Source: JAAFKA01 sp044348925 (GTDB taxonomy: Bacteria > Bacteroidota > Bacteroidia > Cytophagales > Thermoflexibacteraceae). From it: a DNA stretch of 64,000 bases. Where the stretch lies: NCBI GenBank assembly GCA_044348925.1, contig JBIKRY010000001.1:12829-76828 (forward strand), written 5' to 3'. The translations under genes and the position numbers were made by a program. Numbering within the stretch: position 1 is the stretch's first letter; each line of letters starts with the position of its first letter. The notes under the pieces are model-generated. The model saw nothing but the letters and a program-made list of their open reading frames with translations, was not told the origin of the DNA and did no database searches. Shown one piece after another: positions 8,989 through 16,126 of the stretch.

Positions 8989-10656
8989 ATGTTAAAGCAA
9001 TTAGTTATCAAAAATTACGCCTTAATACAAACATTAGAAATTAAGCCAGCCTCCACTCTCAATATTATTACAGGCGAAACAGGTGCAGGTAAATCCATTA
9101 TGTTGGGTGCTTTAGGTTTATTGCTGGGAAATCGTGCAGATACCAAAGTTCTTTTTGATGAAACCGAAAAATGTGTTATCGAAGGCATTTTTGATGTAAA
9201 AGGCTACCATTTAGAACCATTATTCGAAGAAAACGACATAGATTATGATATACAGTGCTTAATTAGACGTGAGATTACACCTACAGGCAAATCACGTGCT
9301 TTTATTAACGACACTCCTGTAAACTTAGATTTGCTAAAACAAGTAAGTGTAAAATTAATGGATATTCATTCGCAACACGACACCCAACAACTTGGCACTA
9401 ATGAATACCAACTTGGCGTAATTGATGCTTTTGCACAAAATAATACCTTATTGCTGACCTATCAAGAGCATTTTAGGAATTATAAAAAAGCCGAAACAGC
9501 CTACAAAAAAATACTTACAGAGTCCGAAATTTATATCAAAGAATTAGACTATAATAAATTTTTATTGGAGGAATTGTTGCGTGCAAATTTAGATAATTTG
9601 GAACAAAACGAACTCGAAGAACAGTTAGAAATATTAGAAAATGTAGAAGAAATTAAGTTAAAATTAGCAAATATTTTACAAATTTTGACGAATGGAGAGA
9701 TTGGAATTAGCAAAAATGTAAAAGTTATGCTTAGCCAACTCAATCAACTTGGCAATTTTGCCGAAAAATACAAAAGCCTTGCCGAAAGAGTACAAAGTAT
9801 TAGCCTCGAACTTGCGGATATTAGCCAAGAAATAGAACAAGAAGAAGAAAATCTATTTACAGACGAAGAAAAAACCACTAAAATTCGTGAACAACTCAAT
9901 TTGTTGTATAATTTGCAGAAAAAACATCTTGCCCCTGCGGTACAAGACTTGATTACACTTCGCAACGAATTACATAAAAAAGTAAATTTGGTATTAAATT
10001 TAGATGCAGAAATTGAAAACGCAAAAGCTAATAAAGATGCCACCTTTAAAATTATGCAACAAGCTGCGAAAATATTAAGTGCATCTCGACAAAAAAACTT
10101 GCCAATCATTGAACGAGAGTTAAATGATTTGTTGGCTGATTTGGGAATGCCAAATGCAAAAGTTGTCTTGCAACAAGCCGAAATCGTCTATGATAACACA
10201 GGAAATGACCAAATAGATTTTCTGTTTAGTGCCAACAAAGGTAAAAAACCCGAAACTCTAAAAAGTGTAGCTTCTGGTGGCGAATTTTCTCGTTTAATGT
10301 TGTGTGTAAAATATATTTTGGCAGGTAAAACGTCTTTACCAACCATTGTTTTTGATGAAATAGATACAGGTATTTCGGGAGAAATAGCTATTAAAGTATC
10401 TAAAATGATGAACAAAATGGCAGAACGTCATCAATTAATTATTATTACACATTTGCCACAAATGGCTGCAAATGGCACTGCACATTATTACGTATATAAA
10501 GACCACAGCCAAGAAAAAACAACAAGCAAAATCCGCCAATTATCTGAAAATGAGAGAGTTGCCGAACTTGCACAAATGATTGGAGGGGCAAAACCAAGCC
10601 AAACTGCTTTTGAAAGTGCTAAAGAACTATTGGCAATGTATCAAAAAAATGAATAA
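8989..10656 (+). CDS. recN: DNA repair protein RecN (SMC-like ATPase)
   Basis: RecN is a cytoplasmic SMC-family ATPase that acts at double-strand breaks and promotes recombinational repair. The Walker A motif GETGAGKS is at about residues 29-36. A coiled-coil central region (roughly 150-390) is rich in E, K and L. The ABC signature is KSVASGGEFSRLMLCVKYIL, and Walker B plus the D-loop is IVFDEIDTGISGEIA. The ATG at 8989 gives the conserved start MLKQLVIKNYALI; an upstream extension to 8941 would begin at TTG and is unlikely. The length of 555 residues is normal. The next gene follows after 88 bp, so it is not clearly in an operon. Confidence 0.95.
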   Translation: MLKQLVIKNYALIQTLEIKPASTLNIITGETGAGKSIMLGALGLLLGNRADTKVLFDETEKCVIEGIFDVKGYHLEPLFEENDIDYDIQCLIRREITPTGKSRAFINDTPVNLDLLKQVSVKLMDIHSQHDTQQLGTNEYQLGVIDAFAQNNTLLLTYQEHFRNYKKAETAYKKILTESEIYIKELDYNKFLLEELLRANLDNLEQNELEEQLEILENVEEIKLKLANILQILTNGEIGISKNVKVMLSQLNQLGNFAEKYKSLAERVQSISLELADISQEIEQEEENLFTDEEKTTKIREQLNLLYNLQKKHLAPAVQDLITLRNELHKKVNLVLNLDAEIENAKANKDATFKIMQQAAKILSASRQKNLPIIERELNDLLADLGMPNAKVVLQQAEIVYDNTGNDQIDFLFSANKGKKPETLKSVASGGEFSRLMLCVKYILAGKTSLPTIVFDEIDTGISGEIAIKVSKMMNKMAERHQLIIITHLPQMAANGTAHYYVYKDHSQEKTTSKIRQLSENERVAELAQMIGGAKPSQTAFESAKELLAMYQKNE

Positions 10657-10744
10657 CTTACTAATAAATTTATGTTTTTTATTTAGATGTTATTAAAATT
10701 TATGCTATAATCCTTAATAACGTCCATTTATAACTTTTTTCTCT

Positions 10745-11737
10745 ATGAACAAACAATTTTTTCTGTACTTGCTGCTTTTGTTTAGTTTTTGTTGCTCTAC
10801 TCCATATACGTATGCACAAGGCTGTAGTGATGCTGGTTTTTGTACAATGGGTGCTATGAAACCAGACCAAAAATTTAACAAAAAGGCAGCTATAAAACTT
10901 CGTTCTATTGAAATTAGTCAATATTATGGTTATACACATTTTAAAGATAATATTTGGGCAACCAATCTTGACATCAACATAGGTTTGTCGCCTAAAAGCA
11001 CTTTGCAAATCAAAATGCCTTATCAATATGTTTCGGGGCTTTTGGCAGATACGCAAGGCTTTGGCGATATTTCACTAAGTTTTACAAGAAATATTTTTAG
11101 TACCGAAAATACGCAGATAAATATTACCATTGGGGCAAAAATTCCAACGAATAATTCCAATAAAACTACCCAAAAAAATAATACCGAATTGCCATTGCCT
11201 ATGTATTACCAAACAAGTTTAGGAACATACGATTTGGTTTTGGGAGGTTCTTTGCTCACAAAAAATTGGCTTTTTGGCATTGGCATACAACAAGTGCTTA
11301 GTAATGACAATGAAAATACTTTTTTGTGGGGCAAATGGCGTACTTTTGCCCCTGAATTTCGCAGCATTTCGGACAAATACCATGTTTCAAAAAACTTGGC
11401 ACGTGGCACAGATATTATGTTGCGGATAGAACGGAATTTTAGATTTTCTAACTATAATTTTAGTTTGGGAATTTTACCAATTTATCGTATTAATAAAGAT
11501 ATTTTGACAAGTTTTGACCAGACTTTACAAAAAGAAGTTCGAGGAGAATTTCCTGCCACAGACGGCATAGCTTGTTCTCTGTTGTTAGGAACAGGATATA
11601 ATTTTTCGGTAAAATCAGGAATAAAATGTATGTTTGGCTATAATTTGCTTACCTTATTAGATAAACATTACCGCATAAATCCAGATGGACTTTCACGCGA
11701 AGTAGTTATTACGGCAGGTTATGAATTTAGATTTTAA
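10745..11737 (+). CDS. Outer-membrane beta-barrel-like protein with N-terminal GCSDAGFCTMG motif
   Basis: This is a secreted protein, probably an outer-membrane barrel, of unknown substrate. A signal peptide ends near TYAQ, and the mature protein starts GCSDAGFCTMGAM with two cysteines. Alternating amphipathic strands follow (for example STLQIKMPYQYVSG and NTQINITIGAKIP), and the chain ends in a terminal aromatic, GYEFRF, as barrels do. I know similar proteins only as Bacteroidota conserved transporters or hypothetical proteins. There is no TonB box or plug domain, so it is not a TonB-dependent receptor. Confidence 0.75.
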   Translation: MNKQFFLYLLLLFSFCCSTPYTYAQGCSDAGFCTMGAMKPDQKFNKKAAIKLRSIEISQYYGYTHFKDNIWATNLDINIGLSPKSTLQIKMPYQYVSGLLADTQGFGDISLSFTRNIFSTENTQINITIGAKIPTNNSNKTTQKNNTELPLPMYYQTSLGTYDLVLGGSLLTKNWLFGIGIQQVLSNDNENTFLWGKWRTFAPEFRSISDKYHVSKNLARGTDIMLRIERNFRFSNYNFSLGILPIYRINKDILTSFDQTLQKEVRGEFPATDGIACSLLLGTGYNFSVKSGIKCMFGYNLLTLLDKHYRINPDGLSREVVITAGYEFRF

Positions 11738-11916
11738 AAAAAAAAAGATAAAATACTTTTTAAAATTTATATTTGTAACTTTATTTGCAAAACTTGCGTA
11801 GTAAAAACTAAATTATAATAAGTACACAAAATTTATTGTATAGAAAAGTGGTTTACAAAAAACTTGTTTGTACTTTCGCAAAAAATTAAAATTTTTAAAA
11901 ACATAACTTTTATACT

Positions 11917-12138
11917 ATGTATTGGACATTAGAATTAGCCTCGTATTTAGAAGATGCACCTTGGCCTGCTACCAAAGATGAATTGATTGATTATTCTATC
12001 CGTTCTGGTGCGCCATTAGAAGTGGTGGAAAACTTGCAAGAACTCGAAGATGATGGGCAACCATACGAAAATATCGAAGAGATTTGGCCTGATTACCCAA
12101 CTAAAGATGATTTTTTCTTCAACGAAGATGAGTATTAA
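11917..12138 (+). CDS. DUF2795 family small acidic protein
   Basis: This 73-residue acidic protein matches the DUF2795 pattern: a short helical region with LEDAPWPATKDELIDYSIRS, then GAPLEVVENLQELEDDGQPY. Homologues are small stand-alone proteins or pairs with unknown function. The tail IWPDYPTKDDFFFNEDEY is strongly acidic. It is monocistronic; upstream, TTGTTTGTACTTTCGC around 11865-11880 resembles a promoter -7 region just before the ATG. Confidence 0.85.
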   Translation: MYWTLELASYLEDAPWPATKDELIDYSIRSGAPLEVVENLQELEDDGQPYENIEEIWPDYPTKDDFFFNEDEY

Positions 12139-12196
12139 GCAATAAGACAAAATAATTTATAGTTTTCTTTGTTATAAATTATTGTAACTATTTAGG

Positions 12197-12296
12197 TACG
12201 TTGGCAAGGGTGCTTTTTGCACCTTGACAAGCGTAAGCGTAACTAAATCACTTTTTTTACGCTTGTCAAGGTGCGAAAAGCACCCTTGCCAACGTA
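12197..12296. repeat. 100 bp intergenic inverted repeat with 40-nt arms
   Basis: The 40-nt arm starting TACGTTGGCAAGGGTGCTTT at 12197 pairs with the arm ending AAGCACCCTTGCCAACGTA at 12296, with a single mismatch, around a 20-nt loop. The words CGCTTGTCAAGG and TTGCCAACGTA recur at 59.2 kb. It lies between two convergent genes and could also stop transcription, but the stem is far longer than a terminator needs. Confidence 0.85.
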
Positions 12297-12360
12297 AAAA
12301 AATCAAATAGCTAAAAAACATTTACAAATTATTAAATAAGTAATTAGCCAAAAAATCAAA

Positions 12361-12379
12361 AGCCCACAATTTGTGGGCT
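12361..12379 (-). terminator. Short GC-rich hairpin at the end of the DUF6150 gene
   Basis: AGCCCACA at 12361-12368 pairs with TGTGGGCT at 12372-12379. T-rich sequence flanks both sides, so it can terminate the minus-strand gene that stops at 12381 and possibly read-through from the plus strand. Confidence 0.65.
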
Positions 12380-12380
12380 T

Positions 12381-12737
12381 TTATTTTACACAACCCGCAA
12401 AAAATTCTTTTTCGGTATAATAAATAATCAAGTCTGCAATGGCTCTATCTTCTACAAAAAAAATAGTAAAATCGGCAAAAGCAGGATTTTCGGTAAAGTG
12501 CCACATACCTGATTTGGTTGCCATCAACTTATTATCCTCTTTAAAAACTCGCAAGGTTGCCAAAAACTCATCTTCTTCCACATATACCAAAAAATCTGCT
12601 CGTGTACGAATAGTTTGTACTGCAACCACACCATAAATTTCACAAGGATTAGAAATCGTGCGTATTTGGGCAATGCTATCTACGAAACCAAAAACAAGAA
12701 ACAGGAACAAAAAAAGTGCAAAAATGTTTTTTTTCAT
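12381..12737 (-). CDS. Exported DUF6150-like repeat protein
   Basis: This 118-residue protein has a signal peptide (MKKNIFALFLFLFLVFGFVDSIAQ). Its mature part is made of four to five short repeats of the form aDFxVYxxxxE: TRADFLVYVEEDEFLATLRV, FADFTIFFVEDRAIADLIIY and YTEKEFFAGCVK. This repeat pattern matches DUF6150, a periplasmic or lipoprotein family with no known function. It is divergent from the phosphatase gene at 12814, with 76 bp between the starts, so the promoters must overlap. Confidence 0.75.
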   Translation of the reverse strand: MKKNIFALFLFLFLVFGFVDSIAQIRTISNPCEIYGVVAVQTIRTRADFLVYVEEDEFLATLRVFKEDNKLMATKSGMWHFTENPAFADFTIFFVEDRAIADLIIYYTEKEFFAGCVK

Positions 12738-12813
12738 ACATCAAAATACATAATAGAAATTAATTTATTAAATTTGACTTTCCAAAAATAATCTTTTATT
12801 TTACTAAAACAAC

Positions 12814-13872
12814 GTGCTAAAAAAAATATATTTACAAGCTACTTTTTTAGGTCTTATTTTTTGCTTAACGACTTGTAAATCGCAAAAAACACCTACGTCT
12901 GAAATTCAAACAAATAGTTCTGCTTTACAAAGTGATATTACTTTGACTAAAATAGCATTTGGTTCTTGTGCAAAACAGGATTTATCACAGCATCTTTGGC
13001 GAGATATTATACAAGCTAAACCAGATTTATGGATTTGGCTTGGCGACAATATTTATGACACTCCAAATGCAACTCCCGAAAAAATACAACAAAAGTATGT
13101 AGAACAAAAACAAAACGCAGATTACCAAGCATTTTTAAAAACCAATACCCCAATTATTGGTATTTGGGACGATAATGACTACGGAATGCCTGATGGAGGG
13201 AAAAATTTTATCTACAAAAAAGAGTCGCAAAAATTAATGCTGGATTTTTTGGAAGTACCTGCCGAAGCACCACAAAGAAAACATGAGGGCATTTATGCCT
13301 CCTATATTTATGGAAAAGCAAAAAGACAAGTCAAAATTATTTTGTTAGATGTTAGATATTTTAGAGATGATTTGCTAAGAGATAGCATTAGCAAAAAATA
13401 TATTCCTAATGAAAATGGTGATATGCTTGGCGAAACACAATGGGAGTGGTTGGAAAATGAGCTAAAAAATAGCAAAGCCCAAATAAATATTATTGCAAGT
13501 GGAAGCCAAATAATTTCTAATATGCACCCCTTCGAAAAATGGGCAAATTTGCCAAAATCTCGCAAAAGATTGTTTGATATGATACAAAAATATAAACCTT
13601 CCCACACTATTTTATTGACAGGAGATAGACACATGGGCGAAATTTCGCAAATATCCTTACCAAATTATAAAAATTTATATGATATAACATCAAGTGGGAT
13701 TACGCATGTAGGTACAATATTTCAAGAGGAAAACCCCTATCGTATTTCCAAACAAACTATTCACAAATTACATTATGCAACCATAGAAATAGATTGGAAC
13801 AAAAAGCCAATAGATATAGTTTTCAAGTTTTTTGGAGAACAGAATCACCTTTTATTAGAACGAAAAAAATAA
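12814..13872 (+). CDS. PhoD-like alkaline phosphatase/phosphodiesterase lipoprotein (GTG start)
   Basis: This is a metal-dependent phosphatase anchored in the envelope. The N-terminus has a hydrophobic segment ending in a cysteine (FLGLIFCLTTCKS), a likely lipobox. The PhoD metallophosphatase pattern is clear: FGSCAKQ, then WIWLGDNIYD, then GIWDDNDYGMPDGG, IILLDVRYFRD, ASGSQII and the late histidine motif LLTGDRHMGEIS. The 352-residue length fits the shorter PhoD-like class. The start is GTG at 12814, because no ATG precedes the signal sequence. Its stop at 13870-13872 is 2 bp from the gmhA ATG, so the two are almost certainly co-transcribed. Confidence 0.9.
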   Translation: MLKKIYLQATFLGLIFCLTTCKSQKTPTSEIQTNSSALQSDITLTKIAFGSCAKQDLSQHLWRDIIQAKPDLWIWLGDNIYDTPNATPEKIQQKYVEQKQNADYQAFLKTNTPIIGIWDDNDYGMPDGGKNFIYKKESQKLMLDFLEVPAEAPQRKHEGIYASYIYGKAKRQVKIILLDVRYFRDDLLRDSISKKYIPNENGDMLGETQWEWLENELKNSKAQINIIASGSQIISNMHPFEKWANLPKSRKRLFDMIQKYKPSHTILLTGDRHMGEISQISLPNYKNLYDITSSGITHVGTIFQEENPYRISKQTIHKLHYATIEIDWNKKPIDIVFKFFGEQNHLLLERKK

Positions 13873-13874
13873 CA

Positions 13875-14453
13875 ATGAAAAACAATATTCAACAAATTAT
13901 TGCAACAAGTATTGCAGTAAAACAACAGGTTTTGACCAATGATAACTTGTTGCAAAGTGTAGAAAAAATAATAGCAACGGTAGTACAAGCCTATCAACTC
14001 GACAAAAGAGTGTATTTTTGTGGAAATGGTGGCAGTGCTGCAGATGCACAACATTTGGCAGCCGAATTTTCGGGCAGATTTTATATCAATCGCAAGCCTT
14101 TATATGCAGAGGCATTGCACGTAAATACATCTTATATTACTGCGGTGGCAAATGATTTTTCTTACAACGAAATTTATGCACGAATGATAGAAGCAGCAGG
14201 CAGAAAAGGAGATATTCTGTTTGCGATTTCTACCTCTGGAAACTCCCAAAATATTTTGCAAGCTATAGAAGTAGCCAAAAAACAAGGCGTAATTTGTATA
14301 GGAATGACAGGGGAAACAGGTGGAAAAATGAAAGAAACCTGCGATTTTTTGCTCAATGTGCCTTCCAAAGAAACCCCAAGAATACAAGAAGCACATATTT
14401 TATTGGGGCATATTATCTGTGAATTGGTAGAAAAAGAATTGTTTGGAAAATAA
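13875..14453 (+). CDS. gmhA: Sedoheptulose-7-phosphate isomerase (SIS domain)
   Basis: This cytoplasmic enzyme converts sedoheptulose 7-phosphate to D-glycero-D-manno-heptose 7-phosphate, the first step of ADP-heptose synthesis for lipopolysaccharide. The SIS domain shows FCGNGGSAADAQHLAAEF, ISTSGNSQNIL and CIGMTGETGGKM. The C-terminal helix IQEAHILLGHIICELVE carries the conserved Glu/His pair. The length of 192 residues is right for the family. The ATG at 13875 is chosen because the longer frame would overlap the phosphatase gene by 78 bp. I see no other heptose genes nearby. Confidence 0.92.
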   Translation: MKNNIQQIIATSIAVKQQVLTNDNLLQSVEKIIATVVQAYQLDKRVYFCGNGGSAADAQHLAAEFSGRFYINRKPLYAEALHVNTSYITAVANDFSYNEIYARMIEAAGRKGDILFAISTSGNSQNILQAIEVAKKQGVICIGMTGETGGKMKETCDFLLNVPSKETPRIQEAHILLGHIICELVEKELFGK

Positions 14454-14620
14454 CATTTATATATATTTTTATATTATCAAAACATTTTAAAGTTTTTTTT
14501 AGTTTATTTAATGTATTCTAATATTGTTTTAATATGTAAATTTAGTAAATATATTTAATGTATTGCGTGCTAATTAAAATATTAAACATAAAAATACACT
14601 AAACAATTATCAAAAAACAA

Positions 14621-15364
14621 ATGAAAATTTATAAAATTATTTTAATTGTCATTTTTGCAAATATCTGTGCAAAATCTTATGGGCAATCTCTTATTGCAGG
14701 TATTCCAAGTGCAGATGTAGTTGGTAAAAACCACTTAGAACTCACTCACGAAAGCCAAATAAATACGTGGAAAAATCCCGACAAGTTTTATTGGTCGGGA
14801 TTCAACTTTCTTACATATGGTTTGGGCAATGGATTGGAAATAGGGGTAATGGCAATTAATTTAACCAATCAAAATATGGACAACCTAACTACAGGTTTTG
14901 GTTTTAAAAAAGTCCATCAGATTTTTAAAAATTCTTGGGAAAAAGGAGAGGTAAAACTTACTTTTGGACAGAGTGTGCTTTTTTCTTTACAAAAGCCTGA
15001 AGTTGGCGGTTGGGCATATAGCCACGCAAGTTTTCGTATGCCAATACTCAAAACCCGTCTAACAGGAGGTCTTACCTACGGTTCTCCGTTATTTTTTGGT
15101 ATGCCAACAGTTACCAATAGTGATGGCACGAAATTAGAAGTAGATAAGGCAGTGCTTTCTGCTATGTTTGGTTTTGAGCAACCAATTAGCAAAAAATTTA
15201 GTATTATCGCAGATTGGTATTCTGGCTCTCACGATTTGGCTGCGTTGATTACGGCTTTTCAATGGAATATCGGACACCAAACACTCATTGTAGGCTATAA
15301 AACAAAAAATAATTTGCCAATGAGAGATGGATTTATTATTACCGAACTTATGATTCATTTTTAA
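14621..15364 (+). CDS. Exported beta-rich protein, possible outer-membrane barrel
   Basis: I do not recognise a family. The 247-residue protein has a signal peptide (MKIYKIILIVIFANICAKSYGQ). The mature part is full of glycine/aromatic-rich amphipathic strands (for example WSGFNFLTYGLGNGLEIGVM, GGWAYSHASFRMPIL, FQWNIGHQTLIVGYKT), and it ends ITELMIHF. This fits a small porin-like barrel. A 167 bp very AT-rich leader separates it from gmhA, so it probably has its own promoter. A bidirectional terminator follows. Confidence 0.7.
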   Translation: MKIYKIILIVIFANICAKSYGQSLIAGIPSADVVGKNHLELTHESQINTWKNPDKFYWSGFNFLTYGLGNGLEIGVMAINLTNQNMDNLTTGFGFKKVHQIFKNSWEKGEVKLTFGQSVLFSLQKPEVGGWAYSHASFRMPILKTRLTGGLTYGSPLFFGMPTVTNSDGTKLEVDKAVLSAMFGFEQPISKKFSIIADWYSGSHDLAALITAFQWNIGHQTLIVGYKTKNNLPMRDGFIITELMIHF

Positions 15365-15394
15365 TTTTGTAAAAGATAAATCTAAATTGTATAA

Positions 15395-15430
15395 AAACCC
15401 CTACAAAGTAGCTAAACTTTGTAGGGGTTT
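15395..15430. terminator. Bidirectional terminator in copy C
   Basis: A 15-bp perfect stem (AAACCCCTACAAAGT at 15395-15409 with ACTTTGTAGGGGTTT at 15416-15430) has A/T runs on both sides, between convergent genes ending at 15364 and 15498. Confidence 0.75.
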
Positions 15431-15489
15431 ATTATACAATTTTAAAAATTCTTAATTTATTAATGGTTTACGTTTAAACAAAATACGAC
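15395..15489. repeat. fadN 3'-end/terminator repeat, copy C (diverged)
   Basis: The segment has the same order as the end of fadN: the hairpin AAACCCCTACAAAGT / ACTTTGTAGGGGTTT at 15395-15430, an AT spacer, and then a 38-bp block at 15452-15489 that matches the last 38 bp of fadN at 31 of 38 positions. On the minus strand it would read ...ILFKRKPLIN-stop, compared with ...ILFKGKPLRN-stop in fadN. The stop of the gene at 15498 lies 8 bp before the block. The hairpin also serves as terminator for the plus-strand gene ending at 15364. Confidence 0.8.
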
Positions 15490-15497
15490 CTCAAAAA

Positions 15498-15842
15498 CTA
15501 CTTTTTCTTAGCTTCTTCCCAAACCCATAAACGCAAAATACGACCTTCATAATAGTCTATTTTTACATATTTTCCTGTCTTAATAACATTACCTTCCCCC
15601 TCATACCCTAATGCCTTGTGCCTAATAAAATTATTTCGGTAACTAAACTTTACTTTTCTCACTGTAAAAGTTTCCTCTTTTCTGCCATTTCCTTTCGTGA
15701 AGTTAGTTACTTTGTCTTCAATAGTTGCCCATTTTTTAGCATTTTTTTTGAATTCTAAGTAATCTGATGCCACAAGTAGTGTGAATATACTTCCCCATGT
15801 TACACAGAATGCAATAAAAAATATCATCTTAGCTATTAGCAA
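15498..15842 (-). CDS. Small membrane-anchored protein, DUF3592-like
   Basis: The 114-residue protein has one N-terminal membrane segment (MIFFIAFCVTWGSIFTLLVA) and then a small beta-rich domain: WATIEDKVTNFTKGNG, VRKVKFSYRNNF and GKYVKIDYYEGRILRLW. That order (a variable word, a Y-x-Y strand, then G-x-x-V-x-I-x-Y-x-P/E) is like DUF3592, but the match is weak. The frame opens at TTG 15842; the first ATG is at 15827 and may be the real start. It sits between two copies of the fadN 3'-end repeat, so it belongs to an inserted cassette. Function unknown. Confidence 0.6.
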   Translation of the reverse strand: MLIAKMIFFIAFCVTWGSIFTLLVASDYLEFKKNAKKWATIEDKVTNFTKGNGRKEETFTVRKVKFSYRNNFIRHKALGYEGEGNVIKTGKYVKIDYYEGRILRLWVWEEAKKK

Positions 15843-15988
15843 TATTTTATAGTGAGTTTTGTTGGTATTAGTTTTTCTACTTTAACTCGCATGATAGAAA
15901 TCGTACCTACTAAAAACATTATACACAGAAATATAGGAATAGAAGAAACTATACCATTATTCTCAAAATCATAATACTGCACCCACAT
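15836..15988 (-). CDS. Possible 50-residue single-span membrane peptide
   Basis: An ATG at 15988 opens a 50-codon frame ending TAA at 15836. The peptide has one hydrophobic stretch (GIVSSIPIFLCIMFLVGTIS) followed by a basic tail (MRVKVEKLIPTKLTIKYC). Its stop overlaps the TTG start of the next gene by 7 bp, which would be usual for translational coupling. There is no homology evidence. It could be a chance frame, but nothing else explains this stretch of the cassette. Confidence 0.35.
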   Translation of the reverse strand: MWVQYYDFENNGIVSSIPIFLCIMFLVGTISIMRVKVEKLIPTKLTIKYC

Positions 15989-16021
15989 GAAAATTATTGT
16001 TTAGACTTTCACAAACGAAAA

Positions 16022-16057
16022 AAACCTTACAAAGTTTTTGAAAACTTTATAAGGTTT
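16022..16057 (-). terminator. Terminator of the GmrSD-type gene (copy B hairpin)
   Basis: AAACCTTACAAAGTTT at 16022-16037 pairs with AAACTTTATAAGGTTT at 16042-16057 with one mismatch. It occupies the same relative position as the fadN terminator. Confidence 0.65.
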
Positions 16058-16119
16058 AAATAAATTAAACTAGGATATTTCTTAATTTCTCAACGGTTTC
16101 CCTTTAAACAAAATACTAT
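16022..16119. repeat. fadN 3'-end/terminator repeat, copy B
   Basis: A hairpin at 16022-16057 is followed by a 38-bp block at 16082-16119 identical to the last 38 bp of fadN (18303-18340): it starts TTAATTTCTCAACGGTTTCC and ends AACAAAATACTAT. Read on the minus strand, the block is in frame with the GmrSD-type gene but separated from it by that gene's TAA at 16127-16129. It is a detached copy of the fadN tail, with no fadN body attached. Confidence 0.9.
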
Positions 16120-16126
16120 TATTTAA

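Noticed and set aside
15395..16119. fadN pseudogenes behind each cassette
   Set aside because: Only the last 38 bp and terminator are present; there is no fadN body sequence upstream of copies B or C.
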